Below, piece after piece: positions 28,118 through 36,082 of a DNA stretch of 36,082 nt; position 1 is the first letter of the stretch; every line of letters starts with the position of its first letter. The DNA lies in NCBI GenBank assembly GCA_015064545.1, contig SVSA01000012.1, forward strand, positions 1 through 36,082. The letters run 5' to 3'. Origin of the DNA: Oscillospiraceae bacterium. GTDB lineage: Bacteria > Bacillota > Clostridia > Oscillospirales > CAG-272. A model generated the notes under the pieces. That model worked only from the letters and a program-made list of their open reading frames with translations. It was not told where the DNA came from and did not search any database. Position numbers and translations under genes: made by a program.

Positions 28118-28642
28118 ATGGAACAGTTAATTATGTATTGGGCAGACGACGGTACACCCGCTGTCCGGCCGACCGTCCCCGAGGGACTGCGTCTTGCTAC
28201 GCTTCCCGAGCTTTCCGATGGGATCGATCAATGGCTTGATGTCGTACAATACGGCCTGTCGGAGGGAAAGCAAGACGAGGCATTCTATCAGAGCGTAATG
28301 ATCGGTCATGCCGGATACAACCCCTTCTACTGCTATCTGGTCATGGACGGCAAGCAGGCGGTCGCCACCATAACCGTTATCTTCTATCCCGAAACGGCCG
28401 ACGGCTACATCCATATGGTAGCCTGCAAGGAATCGCACCGTGGCCGCGGTATCGGCACCTATATGAATCAGCTTGCGGTTTATCTCCTGAAAGCCCACGG
28501 TATGAAAACCGCCAGCTTAACCACCGATGATTGGCGTATTCCGGCCATCAAGTCCTATTTGCGTGCCGGCTTTCGTCCCGACCTCTCCACCGAGGATTTC
28601 CGTCAGCGTTGGGAGGCGATCAACCGAACAATCCACGGTTGA
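28118..28642 (+). CDS. GNAT-family N-acetyltransferase
   Basis: YIHMVACKESHRGRGIGTYMNQLAVYLLKAHGMKTASLTTDDWRIPAIKSYLRAGF; RBS AAAGGAGAGG. Confidence 0.85.
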   Translation: MEQLIMYWADDGTPAVRPTVPEGLRLATLPELSDGIDQWLDVVQYGLSEGKQDEAFYQSVMIGHAGYNPFYCYLVMDGKQAVATITVIFYPETADGYIHMVACKESHRGRGIGTYMNQLAVYLLKAHGMKTASLTTDDWRIPAIKSYLRAGFRPDLSTEDFRQRWEAINRTIHG

Positions 28643-28671
28643 GCAGGATCGGTTTCAGACAATCTTAACCC

Positions 28672-28709
28672 AAACAGACAGACGATATCCTCGTTCTGTC
28701 TGTTTTTTT
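28672..28709 (+). terminator. rho-independent terminator
   Basis: AAACAGACAGA-CGATATCCTCGT-TCTGTCTGTTTTTTT. Confidence 0.9.
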
Positions 28710-28773
28710 GTCATACGTCAGGGCCGCGTGTCAAAATATGATACATTTTAGAGCGAAAAAGGATAAATAAGTA

Positions 28774-28802
28774 TGGACAAAAGCCGAAAAATATGCTATA
28801 CT
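28774..28802 (+). promoter_or_regulatory. sigma-A promoter for glmS
   Basis: TGGACA-17 bp-TATACT with TGC extended -10. Confidence 0.75.
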
Positions 28803-28875
28803 GTTATCGATATCCTGCGAAAGGAGAGAAGGGATATCAACAAGAGAATGCTGGACGACAGCTGTTTTTCAGTAT

Positions 28876-29025
28876 AGCGCCGGGACCGCAAATTCCTCTT
28901 CTGCGGTTGACGAGGCGAGGGTTATCGAAAGATTCGGCGGATACCCTCCGGTGTGCGGCAAACGTGAAAAATCGGTTAAAACCCATCGGTAACGGTGAAA
29001 CAAAGCCGATTTGTGCCGCAAATAC
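28876..29025 (+). ncRNA. glmS ribozyme (GlcN6P-responsive self-cleaving riboswitch)
   Basis: AGCGCCGGGACCGCA...TGCGGTTGACGAGGCGAGGGTTATCGAAAGATTCGGCGGATACCCTCCGG matches the conserved glmS ribozyme core; located between promoter and glmS; predicted cleavage between A28876 and G28877. Confidence 0.93.
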
Positions 29026-29051
29026 AAATAAATAGAAGAGGTTTATCGCCT

Positions 29052-30878
29052 ATGTGCGGAATTGTAGGTTACAACGGTTCGCGTCAGGCAGCCGATATTC
29101 TCCTTGACGGGCTGAAGAAGCTGGAATATCGGGGCTATGACTCGGCCGGTATTGCTGTGTTCGAAAACGGACACATAAAGGTTGAAAAAGCCAAAGGCCG
29201 TCTTGCTAATTTGGAAGATCGGCTTGTCGTCAGCGGCACACCCTTGGGTCATGTCGGCGTCGGTCACACACGCTGGGCCACTCACGGGGAGCCCTCCGAC
29301 ATCAATTCGCATCCCCATTCGCACGGTCGTGTCACACTCGTGCATAACGGTATCATCGAAAACTACCTATCGCTGAAGCGCTCGCGGGAAGCGATGGGCA
29401 ACAAGTTTGTTTCGGAGACCGATACCGAGGTTATCGCTCATCTGATTGATTACTATTATAACGGCAATCCTGCCGACGCCATCATCCGTGCCGTCGGACG
29501 CATTGAGGGCTCTTATGCGCTCGGTGTACTTTTTGAGGATATCCCCGATAAGCTTTTTGCCGTTCGTAAGGACAGTCCTCTCATTGTCGGTGTCGGTGAA
29601 GGGGAATGCTTCATCGCATCGGATGTCCCTGCTATCTTAGCTCATACCAGGCAGTATTATCTGATCGAACAGCAGGAGCTCGCCGTGCTGTCTCCGGAGG
29701 GTGTTACACTCTATGATTTCGGCGGAAATGACATCACCGCCACCAAAGAGCTTCTCACCGCCGATTGGGACGTAGAAGCCGCCGAAAAAGGCGGATTCCC
29801 CCACTTTATGCTCAAGGAAATCCACGAACAGCCCTCCACGCTGGAGCGCGCCATGATGCCTCATTTTGTGGACGGCATTGAGAATATTCTGAGAGAAGAA
29901 ATCCCCGACACCTCCGGCATTCGCCGTTTTGTGATCGTGGCCTGCGGCTCGGCCATGAACGCCGGTATGCTCGGTAAGAACGCAATAGAAAAGCTGGCCC
30001 GCATTCCGGTCGATGTCTGCATTGCCTCGGAATTCCGCTATGCCAACCCCATTCTGCGGGAGGGCGATGTCGTCATCATCATCTCGCAGTCGGGAGAAAC
30101 CGCCGACTCGCTGGCCGCTCTCCGTCTGGCCAAGGCCAAGGGAATTCCGGTCTATGCTATTGTAAATGTCGTCGGCTCCTCCATTGCCCGCGAGGCCGAC
30201 AATACAATCTATATCTGGGCGGGCCCCGAAATTGCCGTCGCGACCACCAAGGCCTATTCCTCGCAGGTTGCCGTTCTCTTTACGCTGGCACTCCGCCTGG
30301 CCTACGATCGCGGCACGGTGCCGTACGAGCGAATCGTCAAAATCGCCGAGGATATGAAGAAGATTCCCACGCTCGTATCCGACCTGCTAAGCGAGGAACG
30401 CATCGCGCAGTATCAGCATCTTGCCTCCTTCAACACCAATAAGCACGATTTCTTCATCATTGGCCGTGGACAGGACTATGCCATTGGCTGTGAAGGCTCG
30501 ATGAAGATCAAAGAGGTGTCCTATATGCACTGCGAAGCCTACGCCGCCGGCGAGCTCAAGCATGGTACCATCTCACTCATCACCGAGGGTGTTCCCTGCC
30601 TTGCCATTGCTACCGACCGTGCGTTGGTGGAAAAAACCGTCAGCAATATCAAAGAGGTAAAAGCACGCGGTGGTCAGGTTTTGTATCTTTGTACCGAGGG
30701 CTTGGCCAAGGATCACGATTTCTATGATTTTCTCATCGAATTACCCGAAATCGACGAACTGCTAATGCCGCTTCTTGCCATTGTACCGCTTCAGACCTAT
30801 GCCTATTATACGGCTGTCTATCGCGGATGTGATGTCGATAAGCCGAGAAATCTGGCAAAGAGCGTAACCGTAGAATAA
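29052..30878 (+). CDS. glmS: glutamine--fructose-6-phosphate aminotransferase (isomerizing)
   Basis: MCGIVGYNGSRQAADILLDGLKKLEYRGYDSAGIAV, GHTRWATHGEPSDINSHPH, two SIS domains, C-terminus DVDKPRNLAKSVTVE; preceded by glmS ribozyme. Confidence 0.98.
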   Translation: MCGIVGYNGSRQAADILLDGLKKLEYRGYDSAGIAVFENGHIKVEKAKGRLANLEDRLVVSGTPLGHVGVGHTRWATHGEPSDINSHPHSHGRVTLVHNGIIENYLSLKRSREAMGNKFVSETDTEVIAHLIDYYYNGNPADAIIRAVGRIEGSYALGVLFEDIPDKLFAVRKDSPLIVGVGEGECFIASDVPAILAHTRQYYLIEQQELAVLSPEGVTLYDFGGNDITATKELLTADWDVEAAEKGGFPHFMLKEIHEQPSTLERAMMPHFVDGIENILREEIPDTSGIRRFVIVACGSAMNAGMLGKNAIEKLARIPVDVCIASEFRYANPILREGDVVIIISQSGETADSLAALRLAKAKGIPVYAIVNVVGSSIAREADNTIYIWAGPEIAVATTKAYSSQVAVLFTLALRLAYDRGTVPYERIVKIAEDMKKIPTLVSDLLSEERIAQYQHLASFNTNKHDFFIIGRGQDYAIGCEGSMKIKEVSYMHCEAYAAGELKHGTISLITEGVPCLAIATDRALVEKTVSNIKEVKARGGQVLYLCTEGLAKDHDFYDFLIELPEIDELLMPLLAIVPLQTYAYYTAVYRGCDVDKPRNLAKSVTVE

Positions 30879-30905
30879 AATTTGCCCCCTCCTTCCCAAG
30901 CAACC

Positions 30906-30941
30906 AAAAGGCAGCTCGTATGAGCTGCCTTTTCTTTTTTT
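30906..30941 (+). terminator. rho-independent terminator after glmS
   Basis: AAAAGGCAGCTC-GTAT-GAGCTGCCTTTT followed by CTTTTTTT. Confidence 0.92.
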
Positions 30942-31020
30942 GATCTTTTTTCTAAACTGTCCGCGTACTGTCCGCATTATCCGCTATACTGTTCTTGCCC
31001 GACGGGAAAGGAGGAAACCG

Positions 31021-31311
31021 ATGGAAGAGCCCGAGATTGTCCTCACCTGCCATGAGCAGCGTATCCAAACACTCGAACGCGATATGTCGGCCATGCAAGG
31101 CGTTCAAGATGAAATTCGTTCCATGCACGAAACGCTTGTCACACTGGTAAACGAAATGAAGCATGCCAATGAGCATTTGGCCAGACATGAACGAAAAATC
31201 GACGAAATCGAAGGGGCACCCAAGCTTCGCCTGCAACAAATTGTGACCGCCATCCTTGCGGCACTGAGCGGCGGCTTGGTGACGGTCTTTTTGACAAGAA
31301 TCCTCGGATAA
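31021..31311 (+). CDS. small coiled-coil, single-TM protein resembling prophage holin-accessory (XhlA-like) proteins
   Basis: CHEQRIQTLERDMSAM...ARHERKIDEIEGAPKLRLQQIVTAILAALSGGLVTVFLTRILG; RBS AAAGGAGG. Confidence 0.6.
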   Translation: MEEPEIVLTCHEQRIQTLERDMSAMQGVQDEIRSMHETLVTLVNEMKHANEHLARHERKIDEIEGAPKLRLQQIVTAILAALSGGLVTVFLTRILG

Positions 31312-31452
31312 GGGTAAGCGGATAACCGCATCCCCGGATCGCACACGGGAAGCTGCGGCACGGCAAGCTATCGAGCCGTGCCGCAAATACGCCCTTTTGG
31401 TGCAAAAACTCACCGAAATCTCCCCAAAAATTCCGACATTTCGGATTTATTG

Positions 31453-31481
31453 TTGACTTTATTCCGATTTTACGGTATACT
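31453..31481 (+). promoter_or_regulatory. sigma-A promoter
   Basis: TTGACT-17 bp-TATACT. Confidence 0.75.
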
Positions 31482-31511
31482 GACAGCAACGAAACAAAGT
31501 GAGGTATTACT

Positions 31512-31715
31512 ATGATCTATTTGGCAAGCTGTCCCATTTGCGGCCGTATTCTCGGAAAGGGCACACCATCCTCCCATTGGGAGCTCGGCTGTCCCAAATG
31601 CGGCGAATATATCGCCTTGTCCTTTTCCGAGACCGGCGTTACCGCGGTGGTTTCCCTGCCGCTGAAGAAAGCGCAACGCCCCTCCACCATCCCATATGCC
31701 GCAGAGATACGTTGA
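31512..31715 (+). CDS. small zinc-ribbon protein
   Basis: CPICGRIL...CPKCGEYI; preceded by promoter and GTGAGGT Shine-Dalgarno. Confidence 0.7.
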   Translation: MIYLASCPICGRILGKGTPSSHWELGCPKCGEYIALSFSETGVTAVVSLPLKKAQRPSTIPYAAEIR

Positions 31716-31729
31716 ACTTGAGCATCCAT

Positions 31730-31797
31730 CAAGAGGAACCTGGCTGATTCGTCACACCGTGACGCGCCGGGTTCCTTTTATTCTTTTGAAAGGAGAA
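31730..31797 (+). terminator. terminator/attenuator hairpin between zinc-ribbon and HTH genes
   Basis: AGGAACCTGGC...GCCGGGTTCCTTTTATTCTTTT with inner GTCACACCGTGAC. Confidence 0.7.
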
Positions 31798-31801
31798 TTG
31801 C

Positions 31802-32164
31802 ATGACCTATTCCGAAAGACAAAACGCCATCCTCCACGCGATGAGCCAACGACGCCACGACACCATGGCTCATCTGGCAAGCGAATTCGGTGTTTCGGTT
31901 CGAACCATCCGCCGAGACATTGAGACCTTGAGCCTCAAGGAGCCGCTGTATACCAAGCAGGGCCGTTACGGCGGCGGTGTCTATCTGCTGGACTGCCGCC
32001 GCACAGAGGAACTGCGGCGCGAGGCGCTTTGGCAAGCGCTTTGCACGTGGGTGCGCGAGCATTCTGCCGAAATTCTGCCACTGTCAAGCGAAATCAGTGA
32101 AGCCTCGTTGTCTGCTATTTGCCGCCGTTTGCTCACTATGCTCGACAGCAAGACATCGCCGTAA
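31802..32164 (+). CDS. DeoR-type HTH transcriptional regulator, short form
   Basis: SERQNAILHAMSQRRHDTMAHLASEFGVSVRTIRRDIETLSL...LYTKQGRYGGGVYL; RBS AAAGGAG. Confidence 0.8.
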   Translation: MTYSERQNAILHAMSQRRHDTMAHLASEFGVSVRTIRRDIETLSLKEPLYTKQGRYGGGVYLLDCRRTEELRREALWQALCTWVREHSAEILPLSSEISEASLSAICRRLLTMLDSKTSP

Positions 32165-32176
32165 GGAGGCTTTTTC

Positions 32177-33508
32177 ATGTCCGTATGGCCCCATCTGCGC
32201 CACCATATGTCCTGTCACCCGAATGCCACGGTTTCAGACGGCAAACGAACACAAACCTATGAAGAATGGCTCTTGGACATTGAACGCTTTGCCCATAAGC
32301 TTCGTCCTCATTCCTGCGCCGCCATTCTCTGCCCTTCCCCATGGCATACCGCCACCGCGTATCTTGCCTGCCTGGCGTCCGGCACCACCGCCCTTCCTCT
32401 CCCCGCCGATCACCCGATAATCGCTCGAGATCATCTTCACCTGGTACAGCCCTCGGCGATTCTCACCGAGGATGACGGTGTCTTAACGATACACCCACAC
32501 CAATCGAAGCCATCCTCCCTTCCTGCCATCCACAATGCCCCTGCCCTCATTCTCTTTACTTCCGGAACAACCGCCGCACCAAAGGGAGTCTGTCTCAGCG
32601 AAACAAACCTGATGACAGCACTATCCGATTTCCGCGGTCTTCTTCCCTTTACCCCCGAGGATCGTCTTTTCTTGAGCGGTCCGCTTTGTGATGCCGATTC
32701 GTTGATTAGCTTGCTTCTTCCCGCCTTGGAGCATGGGACTTCGCTATACTTTTCCTCCACATTCCTCCATCCAACACGATTTTTCTCTCTTTTGGAACGG
32801 GAACATATCACGATCTGCTATGGTCCCCCGACACAATGGGCAGCAAGACTGCGCTTTATGTCCCGTCAGCTGCCGCTTCGCACCCTTCTCATTGGCGGCG
32901 AATGTCTCACTCCACCCTTGGCCGATGCCATCGCGGCGGCCTTTCCGCAGGCAAAGCGACTGGTCGGTTACGGCGCTGCCGAGACAAGCGGATGGATTGC
33001 GCTCTCGGAAGCACAGGATGGCCCCTCGTTTTCCACGGTACTACGCCCCCTGCCATCGGTTCGGATAACGCGGTCAAACGATTCGCTTCGGATTGGCGGA
33101 GCCCGTGTCATGATGGGGTATCTTGAGCGAGCTGCAACCATATCTTCTGTTCAAGCCGTCTGGGAGAGCGGCGATCTTGCGACCATCACCGAGGACGGCC
33201 TGCTTTCCCTCCATGGCCGCGCCGCCGCTTCTCGCGATCCCGAAAGCGTCCAAGACGACACGTTCGCGATAGAAAGCGCCCTGTCCCGCGATCCTCGCGT
33301 TTGGGAAGTCCAATACCGTCCCGGGATCTCCCCCGACGGGAAGGATGCCGTGCTCCAGTTGGTGGGGGCATTCGTACACCCCGACGAGCTTCGTGCCGTT
33401 TGGCAGCGCTATCTTCCCGATCGCTTGCTTCCCAAGCAAATCGAAATCGTCGATGCCCTTCCCCAAACACCCAATGGCAAGCACTTGCGTCGAAGCTACG
33501 CCACCTGA
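32177..33508 (+). CDS. AMP-binding (acyl-CoA synthetase/adenylation-type) enzyme
   Basis: LILFTSGTTAAPKGVCLSETNL (P-loop), GYGAAETSGW, GDLATITEDGLLSLHGR and C-terminal LPQTPNGKHLRR. Confidence 0.85.
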   Translation: MSVWPHLRHHMSCHPNATVSDGKRTQTYEEWLLDIERFAHKLRPHSCAAILCPSPWHTATAYLACLASGTTALPLPADHPIIARDHLHLVQPSAILTEDDGVLTIHPHQSKPSSLPAIHNAPALILFTSGTTAAPKGVCLSETNLMTALSDFRGLLPFTPEDRLFLSGPLCDADSLISLLLPALEHGTSLYFSSTFLHPTRFFSLLEREHITICYGPPTQWAARLRFMSRQLPLRTLLIGGECLTPPLADAIAAAFPQAKRLVGYGAAETSGWIALSEAQDGPSFSTVLRPLPSVRITRSNDSLRIGGARVMMGYLERAATISSVQAVWESGDLATITEDGLLSLHGRAAASRDPESVQDDTFAIESALSRDPRVWEVQYRPGISPDGKDAVLQLVGAFVHPDELRAVWQRYLPDRLLPKQIEIVDALPQTPNGKHLRRSYAT

Positions 33509-33524
33509 GTCCCCCACCAAAGAA

Positions 33525-33551
33525 AAAGCAGAGGACAGAAGCCTCTGCTTT
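33525..33551. terminator. hairpin terminator at the convergent junction, better T-tract on the minus strand
   Basis: AAAGCAGAGG-ACAGAAG-CCTCTGCTTT, minus-strand tail CTTTTTCTTTGG. Confidence 0.7.
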
Positions 33552-33556
33552 CAAAA

Positions 33557-33673
33557 TCAGTTTTTGCGATCGAAGGCCGGATTAATCGCGTAAAAATTCT
33601 TGGCATCGAGCTGTTCCCGTACCATGCCGAGTGCTTCGGCGAAGCAATCAAAGGAGAATGGATTTTGCGACAT
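33557..33673 (-). pseudogene. probable 3' remnant of a host gene interrupted by the integrative element
   Basis: Reading frame MSQNPFSFDCFAEALGMVREQLDAKNFYAINPAFDRKN* directly downstream of the recombinase, ending just before a minus-strand terminator. Confidence 0.5.
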
Positions 33674-33682
33674 CCATATTTT

Positions 33683-35191
33683 TTAAATTTTCCATTTGAT
33701 GTTCAGACTGTCCTTTGATGCGTCGATGCGCTCAATCAGACAATCCACAACCGTAATCTTATCGCTTACGGTCAGTTCTTCCCAATGCTCCATATAATCT
33801 GTGATCTCGCCCACACGGTCGATATCACGCTCGTCAAGCTGTGCGATCTCGGCGTACAGCTTTTTCTTTTCGGTGTCAAGCTCTGAAACACGATTGTTTA
33901 TGTATTCCATCACCGTGGCGTTTGCAGAAATAACCTTATCAAGCAGGGCGGCAATCTCCTTGTCGATCTCCTCAATTCTCGTTTTTAATTTGATGATTTG
34001 AAGATTGTATCCCTCGTTCTGATGCGCCGATAAAGTCGCAAATTCCACTAACTTTTTCTGCATTTCCTCAAATACTATCGCATCTACTACGTCGGCATCA
34101 AGTGAACCAAAATGACATCCACCCGCATGATACTTGTTGGTGCAGAGATAATAGCGGTTATCGGATTTGGTTTTGCAACGGTAGATCTTGGCGGTCAGCG
34201 CATAGCCGCAATGGGCGCACTTGATCTTGCCCGCAAGCCAGGTTGCTTTCGCCTTGACGGGCTTTGCTACACTTCGATTATTCAGACACTTGGAACGGCA
34301 TTTGATCCACACATCTGAGTCCACAAGTCCCTCGTGGGGAGCCAGCACTAATGTGTGTCCTTCGAGAGAAACCGTTTTTCGTTTGGTGTCTGTTCCCGAA
34401 TAGAGATACGCGCCGTTTGTGCCGATAAAATCCTCAGGAATATTGGCAATATTGGTGCCTTGTGCCTTAAAAAAGTCATATAAGCGGTAGTCCGCACGGA
34501 CGTACACGGGATTGATGACTAAATCACGCAAACGACTTCTGTTGAAAAGGTTTCCGTCACGCTTGGTGATGCCCATCAGTTCCAGTTGCCGTATCACGTC
34601 ACCGAAAGACGTTTGCGGTTCGGAATACATCGAATAGATCAGTCGAACCACCTCTGCTTCATGTTCAATCGGCTCGTACATTTTTGTTCGCACACCGTCA
34701 ATTACGGTGTCCTTGAGTGTAAAGCCGAACGGAACTCGTCCGCCCATATAAAAGCCTCGCTTGCTTCGTGAAGCGTATGCGTCAATGACACGTTGCTGTA
34801 TGGTTTCGCGTTCCAACTGTGCGAAGATCATAACGATCATCAGCATCGCCTTACCGATGGGAGTTCCCGTATCAAACTTTTCCATCGTACTGACGAACTC
34901 CACGTGATGCTTTTGGAAAATGTCAATCACATTCGCAAAATCCAAAACCGAACGGCTGATACGGTCGAGTCTATATACGATCACTCGCCGTATTTTGCCT
35001 GCCCGTATATCCCGAAGCATTTCCGAGAATGCGGGGCGATCAATATTTTTTCCGCTATATCCCTTGTCCGTATAGACCTTAATTTGTTGTCCAATCACTT
35101 CCTTTTTGCAAAATTCGACTTGACTTTCTACGGATATACTATCTATCCTGTCAACCGATTGCCTTGTATAAATTGCGTCGTAAAGACTCAC
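33683..35191 (-). CDS. large serine recombinase (site-specific integrase of an ICE/IME)
   Basis: LYDAIYTRQSVDRIDSISVESQ, YTDKGYSGKNIDRPAFSEMLRDI, VVYRLDRISRS, AQLERETIQQRV, zinc-ribbon KIKCAHCGYALTA...YLCTNKYHAGGC and C-terminal coiled coil; GTG start with AAGGGAG RBS. Confidence 0.93.
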   Translation of the reverse strand: MSLYDAIYTRQSVDRIDSISVESQVEFCKKEVIGQQIKVYTDKGYSGKNIDRPAFSEMLRDIRAGKIRRVIVYRLDRISRSVLDFANVIDIFQKHHVEFVSTMEKFDTGTPIGKAMLMIVMIFAQLERETIQQRVIDAYASRSKRGFYMGGRVPFGFTLKDTVIDGVRTKMYEPIEHEAEVVRLIYSMYSEPQTSFGDVIRQLELMGITKRDGNLFNRSRLRDLVINPVYVRADYRLYDFFKAQGTNIANIPEDFIGTNGAYLYSGTDTKRKTVSLEGHTLVLAPHEGLVDSDVWIKCRSKCLNNRSVAKPVKAKATWLAGKIKCAHCGYALTAKIYRCKTKSDNRYYLCTNKYHAGGCHFGSLDADVVDAIVFEEMQKKLVEFATLSAHQNEGYNLQIIKLKTRIEEIDKEIAALLDKVISANATVMEYINNRVSELDTEKKKLYAEIAQLDERDIDRVGEITDYMEHWEELTVSDKITVVDCLIERIDASKDSLNIKWKI

Positions 35192-35263
35192 TAAAACTCC
35201 CTTCCTCGCAAAAAGAAGCGGAGCTACTGACATCTATAATTATACGCCAGTAGCCCCTATTTT

Positions 35264-35431
35264 TCAAGTCCTATTTGACACATATTTGCGGAAAATCTCA
35301 TAAAGCGTCGATTCGATTTCTCGTTTAATGGCGCGTCGCTCATCGGCTCGGTGCTCGGGTGTCGTATTGACGATAGTGAGCTTCTGCCCGAACACAAGGA
35401 TCTCCCGTGTTTCTGTGCGATAGGTCGTCAT
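35264..35431 (-). CDS. small recombinase-associated hypothetical protein
   Basis: MTTYRTETREILVFGQKLTIVNTTPEHRADERRAIKREIESTLYEIFRKYVSNRT, with AGGAAGGTGG upstream. Confidence 0.6.
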   Translation of the reverse strand: MTTYRTETREILVFGQKLTIVNTTPEHRADERRAIKREIESTLYEIFRKYVSNRT

Positions 35432-35529
35432 AGGCGACCACCTTCCTTTTGCGATAAGTTTTGATGTTGATTGCGTGTGCCATAAGATCACACCTTTCTA
35501 AAAATATTCCGAACGTCTTGTCCGTTATG

Positions 35530-36082
35530 TTAAAATTTCGTATCATCCACCCAAAATCCTTGAAACACCATACCGTCGTGGAGAATGAATCTGCCTGCTT
35601 TGTCCTTCGGAATTTGCTCGGCTGCGGTGGTGTTATCCAGGATGATTTGGGATAGTATGGTATCGGCTCTGCCGCATACACGGCAGTCGATGTTGTTGCG
35701 GATCTGTCCCGAGAGAATGTTGGCATCGGGACGCTGCGTGGCGAGTATGAGGTGGATGCCAAAGGCTCGTCCTTGACGGGCAATCATCGAGAGTCGGTTT
35801 TCTATCAGACCGATTCTTTCTTTTTGCTCCTTCGTCATACCGGTTTTGTCAAGTACCTCTGCTACCTCGTCACAGGCGAAAATGTGGCGTTGTAAGGGGA
35901 CTGCGCTATTCTTGTTATAGTTGCTTATGTTTGCGCATCCCACTTCTCTAAACATAGTTTTTCGCCTTTGTAGCTCATCGGTCAGTTCAGTTAAAATGGT
36001 GAGAAGCGTATCATCATCAAAGCACATTTTACATTTATCGTGCCATATCCTCGGGAAATCAACACCTCCCTTGAAATCGGCT
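35530..36082 (-). CDS. FtsK/SpoIIIE-type DNA translocase/coupling ATPase of the integrative element, truncated by the window end
   Basis: Open frame to the window edge (ADFKGGVDFPRIWHDKCKMCFDDD...), HIFACDEVAEVL, RQGRAFGIHLILATQRPDANILSGQIRNNIDCRVCGR. Confidence 0.88.
   Translation of the reverse strand, partial: ADFKGGVDFPRIWHDKCKMCFDDDTLLTILTELTDELQRRKTMFREVGCANISNYNKNSAVPLQRHIFACDEVAEVLDKTGMTKEQKERIGLIENRLSMIARQGRAFGIHLILATQRPDANILSGQIRNNIDCRVCGRADTILSQIILDNTTAAEQIPKDKAGRFILHDGMVFQGFWVDDTKF

Noticed and set aside
28793-29035. 80 aa ORF upstream of glmS
   Set aside because: It overlaps the glmS ribozyme core and part of the promoter; the RNA explanation is much stronger.
30960-31000. Promoter for the small coiled-coil protein (TATACT near 30993)
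   Set aside because: A -10-like TATACT is present but no acceptable -35 at 16-18 bp was found; left unannotated.
35340-35483. Short minus-strand ORF MAHAINIKTYRKRKVVAYDDLSHRNTGDPC...
   Set aside because: It has an acceptable RBS but overlaps the better-supported 55 aa ORF (35264-35431) in another frame; it may be a coupled leader peptide, but cannot be supported without comparison.

Overview
This looks like a 36 kb chromosomal segment of a Gram-positive gut-type Firmicute (probably Clostridia). The taxon is inferred from sigma-A-type promoters, strong Shine-Dalgarno sites, a Firmicutes-type glmS ribozyme and protein style. From left to right it contains: (1) a MITE-like inverted repeat and a small SF0329-like protein; (2) a compact minus-strand three-gene operon encoding a degenerate ABC/RecF-like pseudo-ATPase, a CPCC zinc-ribbon protein and a Cys-based phosphatase; (3) a long plus-strand carbohydrate-utilisation region with a PHP hydrolase, compact GH127-like, GH78-like, CBM9-like, GH2, three SGNH/sialate-type esterases, Ldh_2-type dehydrogenase, secreted and membrane-anchored surface proteins, two tandem solute-binding lipoproteins, fucose/arabinose isomerase-like, two Gfo/Idh/MocA oxidoreductases, a LacI-type regulator and a GNAT; (4) glmS preceded by a recognisable glmS ribozyme; (5) a small holin-like protein, a zinc ribbon, a DeoR-type HTH and an AMP-binding enzyme; (6) the left end of an integrative element (large serine recombinase plus truncated FtsK/SpoIIIE-type ATPase) that appears to have split a host gene. 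The most unusual non-coding structure is a four-copy tandem array at about 7310-8185. Each unit is about 227 bp and is built almost entirely of perfect palindromes. Paired bases change together between copies, and two adjacent hairpins have complementary loops. All family calls are from reading motifs; no database search was run.
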